Assembly: GCA_024276305.1 (NCBI GenBank)
Contig: JAJRXK010000069.1
Location: 62,001-126,000 of the forward strand
Length of the DNA stretch: 64,000 bases
From: Candidatus Krumholzibacteriota bacterium
GTDB taxonomy: Bacteria > Krumholzibacteriota > Krumholzibacteriia > JAJRXK01
Direction of reading: 5' to 3'
Below, one piece after another: positions 1 to 7,497 of this stretch; position 1 is the stretch's first letter, and each line of letters opens with the position of its first letter. A program made the position numbers and the translations under genes. Under the pieces are notes generated by a model, which was not told the DNA's origin, searched no databases, and was given only the letters and a program-made list of their open reading frames with translations.

Positions 1-340
1 ACGCAACTTACGGCATTTCCCGCCGACACTTCCGATCTCCGCCACTGTCCGGGATCCGGGAATCCGGAATGTCGGTACGGATCCGAGAGGTCTCGATGTT
101 GGCCCACAACATCACGCGGAACTTTCAGATGGAAACTGGGGCTGGATTGAGAGAGCGCAACTAGAAAAGAACGCCGTGACCGGTCATCAATGCCATTCCG
201 ACACTACGTTTCGAGCTCCTCCATCGGGCTAGCCAGCGGTGAGGTACACCCTCCGCCTCGCCAACAACCAGAACACCAGATCTCTCTTCGAAAACATCCT
301 TCCACGACTCGATGCGACCTAGACTGTTGTCACATCAGGG
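1..340. other. Gene-free left edge downstream of zorD
   Basis: This stretch lies beyond the stop codon of zorD. Short open frames exist on the plus strand but none has a ribosome site, a recognisable domain or plausible composition. Reading all frames by eye gave no family match. No T-tract hairpin that would terminate the zor transcript was found. It may be the decayed end of a neighbouring element, but nothing here proves it. Confidence 0.4.
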
Positions 341-3217
341 CTAGTCCGCAAATACCTGCCCGTGTAGGCCTTCCAAGTCGTGCTCAGCGATCTGGGGCGG
401 CAGCAACACGCTACGGCTGAGCTTTCTCTTCTCGGAAAGCAATCGATCCAAGAGCTCATCGTAGGTCGGATGGTCCAGTTTCTGGCTGACAGCGAGCGGG
501 TAGTACACCGTCACAGGTTTGAGTTGACCAATCCGGTAGGCACGATCGGTGGCTTGATCTTCTACGGCTGGGTTCCACCATCGCTCCAGGTGGACGACAT
601 GGTTGGCAGCAGTGATCGTCAGGCCGACGCCCCCTGCCTTTGGGGACAGGAGGAGAACTCCGAAGCCCTCCCCCTTCTGGAATGAGTCAACGATCTCGGT
701 TCTCTTCCTACCCGGTACCTTTCCGTTGACCACAAAGGGGCGCTGGCGCAGGCCGTATCTCCGTTGAATGATCTCCATCAGCGCGGACTGCATCAAACGT
801 GACTCCGAAAACACGAGTACCTTTTCGTCCCGGGACTGCACGTCATCGAGGATCACGAACAGTTCTCCAAGTCGCGCGCTTGCTCCGATGAACTCATCAT
901 CAGGCTGTCCATTCCAGACCAGGGGGTGGGTAGAGACTCGTCGAATCTGTTGCAATGCCTCAAGTCGATTCGTTGCGCGCCCCTTTCCTTGCAGAATACC
1001 CTGGTAGGCTTCTAGTTGCACCGTGGGCATTTCACGTCGCCGAGTCTCGAACGAGATCGAGGGCAATCCATCGAGTTCTTGTTCCTTCATTCGGCGCAGC
1101 ATGAGCGCGGGAGGGGCGCCCTCGGTCAGGAACTGATGGAGGCCTTGGAGTCTCTTGTGGGTTTCCTCATCCGACTCCGCCTGGAAGCTCTTCTCGAACT
1201 TCTGAAGGGATCCCAGTTTCCCCGGGGCGACGGTATCAACGATGGTCCAGAGATCGGACATGCGGTTCTCGACCGGAGTTCCGGTGATGGCAATGAAGAA
1301 GTCCGAAGACTGTCCCTTCGCAGCTCGAGTCATGAGAGATCGCGGGTTCTTCACTTTTTGCACTTCGTCGAACAGGGCCACACCCCATTTGATGCGGCCA
1401 ATACTGTGTTGATAGTCCCGGAGTGTCTCATATGTTGTGAGAACGACGTCGAAGTCTCGGAGACGATCAACGCGCAGGAGGGGCAACCCCCCTTTGAGTT
1501 CATGTCCCTTGGCGGCGTCGCGCTCGCGCAATTCGGCGAGATTCTTCCCATGAGCCTCGAGAACTCTCCCTAGGCGGTCACCGCTCAGATGCTTGGTCAG
1601 TTCCGCTCCCCAGCTTCTGAGAAGTCCGGTGGGGGCGACGATCAGAATTGGCCGATCCAGGGCACCGAATTCCCGCACCCACGCCAGAAAAGCGAGGCAC
1701 TGCAGTGTTTTTCCCAACCCCATGTCGTCGGCGAGAAGGACACCGGACCGGCCTGCTTTCCATGCCTCCTGGAGCCACTGAAGCCCCTTCTTCTGGTAAT
1801 CGAAGAGACCGGTGTCGAGGTTGGATGGTAGCTCCCGCAGGTCTCCCGATCGTGTGCGATCTTCAGGGACGAAGTCTTCGAGACTCAGATTATCGTGGAT
1901 CTGGATGACGATGCGCGCGTTCTCAGTCTTCGGTTCCTCTGAATCGGGAGATTCCTCGACAGCCTTGATGAGCTTGTCGAGAGCATCCAGCACTGATTCA
2001 CTGGCCGGGACACGGAAGCCGTCGTGGTCGACGACTGGGCGGCCATCATCCATCGCCTGTCGGATCTCTGCTCGGAGTCGAGGGGCTTGTTCGGGTGTCA
2101 CCGGAATGAACCTCTCCTCGACGACAATCCCAGATTCTTCTGGGCTCACACCGTCGAAGTCGGGTGTCCAATCCATGGCGGCACCAGGAAGCCATGGCAA
2201 TGCAGGCGGCTCCCAAAGGCCCACGCCCTTAACGCGCTCGCCGTAGTCCTCGGGTTCGAAGAAGACATGTTCGATCTCGGATTCCGCCATCTCTGAGCCG
2301 AGTCTCTCCTTAAGAAAGCTCTGCGGATTCTTGATCAGAGCAGTTCGAACTTCAGGCCCATCTTCCAGCACATCTCGGACTACCGACAGGGTCTTGCGCA
2401 TGTTGGCGCTGAGTGCAATGACGTAGCTGCCAACAGCGAATTGCCCCTGACCTTTCGCCAGCCGCCGGAGTGCGTCGCTGAATCGCTCGTCCAGCTCATC
2501 CGTGAGCGCGGGTCGCATGACGCTCACCTTCTCGCGTGCGCTGGGATTCGACTCTCTTGCGGAGCGAACCAGCACCGGTCGGAAATCAGGCTCACCTCGA
2601 CTGTTGAGGTACGGGGCGATCGTAAACGCCTCAGGCGCGACAATCTTCGTCGTCGCCAGATACCCCTGTTTCTCAATTCCGACCGCGTCGATTCCGAGAA
2701 TGGCGCCGATTTCGGCCAGGATTTCTGAGGGGGAGTCCCCCTCAGTCGAAAAGCGGCTGATGGCATCAACCACCCGAAACATCGGATCGCGGAGCGTGAA
2801 TGGTTTGGCTCCGATCTTGACGATTGCTCCCGTGCGCTGAACCGGAGGTAGGTTTCGGCCACCGACTGCCACGTAGGTAAGCACGAACGAAAATGAGGGA
2901 TCTACGAGCTTGCCCTCTCCGCGAACCCTGATCGCATGCGGGTAGGGATCCGGAAGTCCTAAGCCCCGAATCTCGGAAAGGTCCATTTGTGCTATTTCCG
3001 AGTGAGGAATGAGGATCTCGTGCGCATCACCGTCGATGCTGGCAGATCCCTCGTCCAGTCTGCGGAGTAGGGCTCCGAGATTCGCTCTTCCCCCATTGCG
3101 GTTCTCTGTTTCTGCCTGACGAGTCCATTCATTCGAAGCGATTCGTCCAGAATCTCCAGATACCTGGACCCAGAACGCGATGGCGTCTTCACGAATCGTG
3201 AATCGTAGCCGTGACAT
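341..3217 (-). CDS. zorD: ZorD: SNF2-family helicase of type I Zorya defence
   Basis: This 958-residue protein has an N-terminal half of unknown fold and a C-terminal SF2/SNF2 ATPase. Walker A is ADDMGLGKT (Lys about 503), motif II reads DEVQ (about 617-620) instead of DEAH, motif III is TGTPVENRMSDLW, and the C-terminal lobe has SPKAGGVGLTITAANHV and QATDRAYRIGQ. In Zorya I, ZorD is the cytoplasmic effector that degrades invading DNA once the ZorAB membrane motor senses infection (known for the family). The gene is last in zorABCD, 9 bases after zorC. The family nuclease activity cannot be placed on residues by eye. The assignment rests on the neighbours as much as on the helicase, since SNF2 proteins alone are common. 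Confidence 0.9.
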   Translation of the reverse strand: MSRLRFTIREDAIAFWVQVSGDSGRIASNEWTRQAETENRNGGRANLGALLRRLDEGSASIDGDAHEILIPHSEIAQMDLSEIRGLGLPDPYPHAIRVRGEGKLVDPSFSFVLTYVAVGGRNLPPVQRTGAIVKIGAKPFTLRDPMFRVVDAISRFSTEGDSPSEILAEIGAILGIDAVGIEKQGYLATTKIVAPEAFTIAPYLNSRGEPDFRPVLVRSARESNPSAREKVSVMRPALTDELDERFSDALRRLAKGQGQFAVGSYVIALSANMRKTLSVVRDVLEDGPEVRTALIKNPQSFLKERLGSEMAESEIEHVFFEPEDYGERVKGVGLWEPPALPWLPGAAMDWTPDFDGVSPEESGIVVEERFIPVTPEQAPRLRAEIRQAMDDGRPVVDHDGFRVPASESVLDALDKLIKAVEESPDSEEPKTENARIVIQIHDNLSLEDFVPEDRTRSGDLRELPSNLDTGLFDYQKKGLQWLQEAWKAGRSGVLLADDMGLGKTLQCLAFLAWVREFGALDRPILIVAPTGLLRSWGAELTKHLSGDRLGRVLEAHGKNLAELRERDAAKGHELKGGLPLLRVDRLRDFDVVLTTYETLRDYQHSIGRIKWGVALFDEVQKVKNPRSLMTRAAKGQSSDFFIAITGTPVENRMSDLWTIVDTVAPGKLGSLQKFEKSFQAESDEETHKRLQGLHQFLTEGAPPALMLRRMKEQELDGLPSISFETRRREMPTVQLEAYQGILQGKGRATNRLEALQQIRRVSTHPLVWNGQPDDEFIGASARLGELFVILDDVQSRDEKVLVFSESRLMQSALMEIIQRRYGLRQRPFVVNGKVPGRKRTEIVDSFQKGEGFGVLLLSPKAGGVGLTITAANHVVHLERWWNPAVEDQATDRAYRIGQLKPVTVYYPLAVSQKLDHPTYDELLDRLLSEKRKLSRSVLLPPQIAEHDLEGLHGQVFAD

Positions 3218-3226
3218 CGGATTCTC

Positions 3227-4585
3227 CTAGGAGGTGGAGTCGTTCGTCGGAGCGGGAAGCCCCGTGTATCGGTTGACGAGGCGAGCGGCCTTTGATTGCC
3301 AACCGCTGTAGTGCCCAATCCGCTTGTCGTCCGCGGGTTGCCAAAGGGATCCTGCGTGATAGACAGGCCGTCTCAATTGCGGGCCATCGTCCTCATCACG
3401 TAGCCAGATCCGAAGGGACCAGTCATGGGAACCCTCAGCGAGAATGAGATCGCCACACCGCATCAGAATCACAGAACGTTTCGTATCGCCGCTCTCCCGC
3501 AGTTTCCCGAACGACTTGCCGAAACCACCCCTCTCAACTGCATCCACTGCGTCCGGGCCAAGAACCGGCCACGCCTCGTCGACATAACCCCGCTCTACAT
3601 AGTACGTCCAGAATTCTTCCCGATCGGGCCACTGCTGATTCGAGGTCTTGTGAACAAGCTTGAAGAAATCCAGAAGAGTGGGAGTAGTGAACAGTCGATC
3701 AAGAATGGAGCGGGCGATCTCGGACAGATTCGAATACCAGGATCCCTGATCCCACCGGGGATCGCCGTATCGCTCCGTGACGAAGTCCCGAATTGCGGAT
3801 GCTTCACGGCGTGAGGGATAGTCGCTCGAATAAGAGCAGAGAATTCTATCGAGGATGTCCGGTTGGCTTTTCCCAGAGTCCAGGACCCATGGCAATTGTC
3901 GCAATATAGAAAGGATCTCTTCCAATCGAGCAAAACGCAGCGCAACCGAGAAGTCTGGGGAAAGCGAATCAACACCCGAGGACACAACCGCTCTGATCAA
4001 TCCGGCCGCTTTCGCGTCCTGCGGGCAGCCTGCCGCAATCAAACGTTCCCACACGGAGTCTTCGGCGTTTCCAGCTGTTGACCAGAGACGCGCCACGCCA
4101 TCCGGATCGAATACCTGGGTTTGCTCATCCAATTGCCGCCACTTTGTGTGGGTCAGTCGGCTGGATCGGCACAGATCCTTGGACATCCCGAGAATCAACG
4201 GAAACGTGGACAAATGGACAGGCCACGCGAACAACATCGCGCCAAGGAAGTTAAGCAGCTCTTGACGTTGAAACCCGGGACTGGAGACGAGAATATCTCG
4301 AACGAAGTCGGGCTCTCCGATAAGGGGTTCGGGCGCGAGAAGCGTTCCATGCGCACCCCATGGCCACGTCGGCCGGATCGCGCGAGGGAGCTCTGACCAA
4401 TCTCGAGAGTCTGCCCACCAGGAACGGAGCGTGGATTCGATTTCGGAAAGCGAGGCGCTGGCCGGTGCCTCGACCGAAACGCCACCGAAACGCCTTCGCA
4501 CCCGTAGCGACGCGAGAGCAAGTGCGGTTGGACTGCATAGATCGTCACCAGAGGGAAAGCAGTGCTCGTACTTCCGGAGAGGCAT
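3227..4585 (-). CDS. zorC: ZorC: EH-signature domain protein of Zorya
   Basis: This 452-residue soluble protein has no membrane segment. Its C-terminal third (about 305-450) carries the EH_Signature pattern: an acidic REEFWTYYVERGYVDEAW segment, a hydrophobic strand ending LILAEGSHDWSL, and a closing RIGHYSGWQSKAARLV with the conserved His. This domain defines ZorC of type I Zorya. In the family ZorC binds DNA and helps recruit or activate ZorD near the ZorAB complex. It lies 5 bases after zorB and 9 bases before zorD, as expected for one transcript. The N-terminal two thirds are helical and poorly conserved. It is somewhat shorter than the E. coli protein as I recall it. Confidence 0.88.
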   Translation of the reverse strand: MPLRKYEHCFPSGDDLCSPTALALASLRVRRRFGGVSVEAPASASLSEIESTLRSWWADSRDWSELPRAIRPTWPWGAHGTLLAPEPLIGEPDFVRDILVSSPGFQRQELLNFLGAMLFAWPVHLSTFPLILGMSKDLCRSSRLTHTKWRQLDEQTQVFDPDGVARLWSTAGNAEDSVWERLIAAGCPQDAKAAGLIRAVVSSGVDSLSPDFSVALRFARLEEILSILRQLPWVLDSGKSQPDILDRILCSYSSDYPSRREASAIRDFVTERYGDPRWDQGSWYSNLSEIARSILDRLFTTPTLLDFFKLVHKTSNQQWPDREEFWTYYVERGYVDEAWPVLGPDAVDAVERGGFGKSFGKLRESGDTKRSVILMRCGDLILAEGSHDWSLRIWLRDEDDGPQLRRPVYHAGSLWQPADDKRIGHYSGWQSKAARLVNRYTGLPAPTNDSTS

Positions 4586-4590
4586 TGCGA

Positions 4591-5301
4591 CTAATCCCCA
4601 ACACCTTTAGGCGCAGCAAGGACGAAGCGAATGTCGATGCGGCGATTCCTCATTCGGTTGTCCTTTGTTGTGTTCGGAACGGTGGGGCGTCGATCAGCCC
4701 AACCGGCCGTTGCGATCAGGAGCTTACCATCTTCATTCCTCAACTGTTCAAGTTCAGGATGAGCCGCGACGATCAACTTGTAGACTTCGATAGATCGAAG
4801 GGAAGATAGATCCCAGTTGTCTTGGACCCTAGGATCTGCATTGTTGTCGTCAAGCGGTATGGGAAGGTTGTCTGTGTGCCCCTCGATCAGGACAGCCTCC
4901 AGCAACAGACCAGACTGTTCGTTCTCGAGGTGGTCTGCAAGCGCATCACCCAGAGACCTGATGACGGACATGCCAATCGTGGAAGGCTGCCACTTGAGCG
5001 AGCCGAAGAGTCTCTCGGTTCCAAGTTCGATTGCACTTCGATCCGCCGAGATCGCAGCCGTGACCTCGTCTGCTTCGAGATCCCGGATGATAGTTGTTAG
5101 TAGTTCCTCACGTCGTTCTCGCTGCATCGTCACGCTATCGTTGAGTTCTTTCGTTCTCTGCTTCTCTGATTCCAGTCTCGCCATCGTAGCTGCAAGAAGA
5201 ATGATAAATACGAAGAGCATCCCAGCCATGAGATCACCCATCGAAATGAGATACTCATTCTCATGCTGAGATGAAACGGTATCGCGAGATCTTCCTCTCA
5301 T
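4591..5301 (-). CDS. zorB: ZorB: MotB-like OmpA-domain stator subunit
   Basis: The 236-residue protein has a short cytoplasmic N-terminus, one membrane helix (about 18-40) with an embedded Asp at residue 23 (SMGDLMAGMLF), a linker, and a periplasmic OmpA/MotB peptidoglycan-binding domain (EGHTDNLPIP, then GWADRRP and NRMRNRRIDI). Asp23 matches the ion-conducting aspartate of MotB-type stators. ZorB dimers sit inside a ZorA pentamer and anchor the motor to the cell wall. The ATG overlaps the zorA stop as ATGA, so the two subunits are translationally coupled. OmpA-type proteins are common, but the ZorA partner and the ZorC/ZorD neighbours make this call firm. Confidence 0.92.
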   Translation of the reverse strand: MRGRSRDTVSSQHENEYLISMGDLMAGMLFVFIILLAATMARLESEKQRTKELNDSVTMQRERREELLTTIIRDLEADEVTAAISADRSAIELGTERLFGSLKWQPSTIGMSVIRSLGDALADHLENEQSGLLLEAVLIEGHTDNLPIPLDDNNADPRVQDNWDLSSLRSIEVYKLIVAAHPELEQLRNEDGKLLIATAGWADRRPTVPNTTKDNRMRNRRIDIRFVLAAPKGVGD

Positions 5302-7085
5302 TGGGTGTTGCCATCGGTCGTAGATGACTCACCGCTCTTGGACAACGCCTCGGTTAGAGCGAGTGTTGCCTGCTCGATTGACTCAACTGAGTCTTCAAGA
5401 CCCTTCACATAGGAGGCAAGAGTGTTGAGAGACTCAGCAAATTGAGCGTCAATGTCTCTCACGAACCCAAGCAGAGTGGTTCCGTAGTCCTTACTGCCGG
5501 AGTGCAGATTGTCTAGGACTCCGGTTACATCATCGCTGAGCTTGGTCAGGCGCTTTCCTTCCTCGCTCCACAGATTGCCAAGCTCCCCCGCGGCTCGGTC
5601 CAGGGCCTTTGCAGATAATTCGATGCTACCGCGGATCGAGCCAATGTCCTCGGCTGCAACGCCCAGAGCTTGGCTCGCGCGGTTGACTTCTTCGATCTGG
5701 GCAACCAATCGCTGCGTGGATTCCATCAGGGATCGCGAAGCGGCCGAGCTGGATTCCACCCAGTCCGCGTATGCGCCCAATGCCTCCTCCAACAACGTAG
5801 CCGACGACTGGAGGTCTTCCGCCGTGCCGCTGAAACTGTCGATCAGAACCGTGAGTTTCTCACTCGTCTGAACGAGATGCGCAGCGGACTGTTCCGACGC
5901 TTGCGAGATCTCTACAACGGCCTCGCGCACGGCCCTCGCACTGATGTCGATCATCTGCCGGCTATGACCTTCAAGAGATTCCGTGATGGACCGTGAACTC
6001 TCCTCGAATCGTTGGGCCATTCGCTCGGTCGCACCATCCAGCATCTCGATTGTCTGAACAATCGAGTCCTTCAACGACACGAGCATCTCCTCGACCGTCC
6101 CGATCTCGTCACGGAGTCCCTCGGAGACCTGCTTGTGAAACTCCGTTACCATTCGTTCGAGAGCATCGACCGCCGCACCGTGACTTTCGGTATGAAAGTT
6201 CTCGATCTTACGGACCAGACCATGAATTGGCTCACCGACAGACTTGGCGAGTACGGATTGCATGTTCTCGGCCATGTTGATCGCAAATTCATTGTTGAAG
6301 CGTTCCAGATGTAGGGATTGTTGGCGAGACGATTCGAGGACTTCGTCAAGGATTTGGTCGGGGGTTATGCGTACGAGGAGTTGGTCTAGTCGATTGCAGA
6401 ATGAATCGCAGGTGTCGACGAGTGATCGATACTCATGCTTTTCTGCCACAGAAAACACAACCGAGCTCACCAGGCCAACAGCTGATGTGGCAAAAGCGAT
6501 ACCTGCACCGGTCACCAGCTGGCCCAGCTCGCTCATGTTCTGCGCCTGTATCTCTTGGCCATGGAGCCAAAGAGAGATGGCTAGTCCCACGAAGGTGCCG
6601 AGAATCCCAAACGCGGTGAGGTATCCTGGGATGGAGCCCAAGAGGCGCCAATTGATCTTGCCGTGAAGGAGGCTTTCAGGATAGAAGTACTCTCTGGGGT
6701 CGCGTGTGTTCTTGATGGGCGCTGCGATAGAGGTACTTTGGCTGACATCTAGGTCTTCATCCGAAATGACGTCGGAAGCAAGTCCGCCTTCGGTGGATTC
6801 GCACGACGGCGGCATGATCAAGATCTCTTGAAACTCCTCCCATGCATGACGGAGTGAAGGAAGCGCCGCAGCTTCGTTTGCGACGGTCCCAATCCTGTAT
6901 GTGAAGTCAGAGTGCGATGAGCATTCGTCGAGCGAGCGCAGGAGTTTTTGCATCTCGTTCGACGCGGCAGTGATGTGCGGGCGGAACTGGAAGAAGTAGT
7001 ACCAGAGGGCGCGCCCCACAATCGAGACGCAGAAGACTGCCGTCAGGATCCATGGACTCTTGAACACGTACGAGATCACCGACAT
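5298..7085 (-). CDS. zorA: ZorA: MotA-like motor protein with long tail
   Basis: The 595-residue membrane protein has TM1 at about 9-33, a cytoplasmic loop, TM2 at about 148-174 (GYLTAFGILGTFVGLAISL) and TM3 at about 190-213 (GAGIAFATSAVGLVSSVVF), matching the MotA/ExbB core. Residues 214-595 form an almost wholly helical, low-aromatic cytoplasmic tail. The ZorA tail projects into the cytoplasm and relays membrane perturbation to ZorC/ZorD. The tail here is about 380 residues, which appears shorter than in the characterised E. coli protein. The ATG at 7085 has GGAG upstream. It is first in the operon, and the promoter should lie in the 7086-7346 stretch, which also holds a helicase gene remnant. 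Confidence 0.92.
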   Translation of the reverse strand: MSVISYVFKSPWILTAVFCVSIVGRALWYYFFQFRPHITAASNEMQKLLRSLDECSSHSDFTYRIGTVANEAAALPSLRHAWEEFQEILIMPPSCESTEGGLASDVISDEDLDVSQSTSIAAPIKNTRDPREYFYPESLLHGKINWRLLGSIPGYLTAFGILGTFVGLAISLWLHGQEIQAQNMSELGQLVTGAGIAFATSAVGLVSSVVFSVAEKHEYRSLVDTCDSFCNRLDQLLVRITPDQILDEVLESSRQQSLHLERFNNEFAINMAENMQSVLAKSVGEPIHGLVRKIENFHTESHGAAVDALERMVTEFHKQVSEGLRDEIGTVEEMLVSLKDSIVQTIEMLDGATERMAQRFEESSRSITESLEGHSRQMIDISARAVREAVVEISQASEQSAAHLVQTSEKLTVLIDSFSGTAEDLQSSATLLEEALGAYADWVESSSAASRSLMESTQRLVAQIEEVNRASQALGVAAEDIGSIRGSIELSAKALDRAAGELGNLWSEEGKRLTKLSDDVTGVLDNLHSGSKDYGTTLLGFVRDIDAQFAESLNTLASYVKGLEDSVESIEQATLALTEALSKSGESSTTDGNTQ

Positions 7086-7143
7086 GTGTTGAACTCCGAT
7101 CAGATACTCTCATCGCAATGGCCCTGAGAAATAGGCTCTGCGG

Positions 7144-7346
7144 CTAGGGGTCTCGACCAAGTGTATCGCGGACGGGAGAATATGTCTCCACTGCAGGGGG
7201 CTGGTCTCCGGCTGTCGATGTTCTATCGCCTTCGTTCCTGACATATCCAATCGCTCGATAGCCTCGCAAGCGCCGTTCGAACATCCGCATCAACATCGGC
7301 ACGGCACGATCGACGTAGTCATAGATGCGAACCTCGGGTTCGATAG
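7144..7346 (-). pseudogene. C-terminal remnant of an SF2 (TOTE-like) helicase
   Basis: Read on the minus strand, an open frame ending at TAG (7146-7144) gives about 66 residues with the core EVRIYDYVDRAVPMLMRMFE followed by RRLRGYRAIGYVRNEGD. This is the conserved C-terminal signature of large bacterial SF2 helicases of phage-conflict (TOTE-like) and restriction-type loci, recalled from the family and not searched. No start codon or helicase core is present. The coding match stops where the 7347-7452 inverted-repeat element begins, so the gene seems truncated there. The remnant sits between that element and zorA and may now carry the zorA promoter. Confidence 0.65.
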
Positions 7347-7452
7347 TGTCCCGAAAAGGAGTTGGCGTAGTCTCTGGGTGAAAACTCAGACGCCCCGAAG
7401 TGGGCTAGCCCAACGGACTACGCCAACTCCGTTTTCCACAACAGTCGGGACA
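7347..7452. repeat. Nested inverted-repeat element, MITE-like
   Basis: A perfect 15-bp inverted repeat (7358-7372 GGAGTTGGCGTAGTC with 7416-7430) encloses two smaller hairpins: 7373-7390, a 7-bp stem with one G-T pair capped by GAAA, and the 12-bp palindrome TGGGCTAGCCCA at 7401-7412. Outer 8-bp arms TGTCCCGA (7347-7354) and TCGGGACA (7445-7452) pair as well. The whole folds into a cloverleaf-like shape. On the minus strand the long stem is followed by TTTT, so it could also end transcription of the 7498-9159 gene. No transposase is present. A non-autonomous insertion-sequence derivative is the likeliest origin. Confidence 0.65.
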
Positions 7453-7497
7453 TTGTCAACTGAAGTGGATCCACGAACAAGCCGCAGAACGCGGGTT

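Noticed and set aside
190-420. A 76-codon plus-strand frame at the left edge
   Set aside because: It overlaps the 3' end of zorD, has no ribosome site and shows no recognisable domain.
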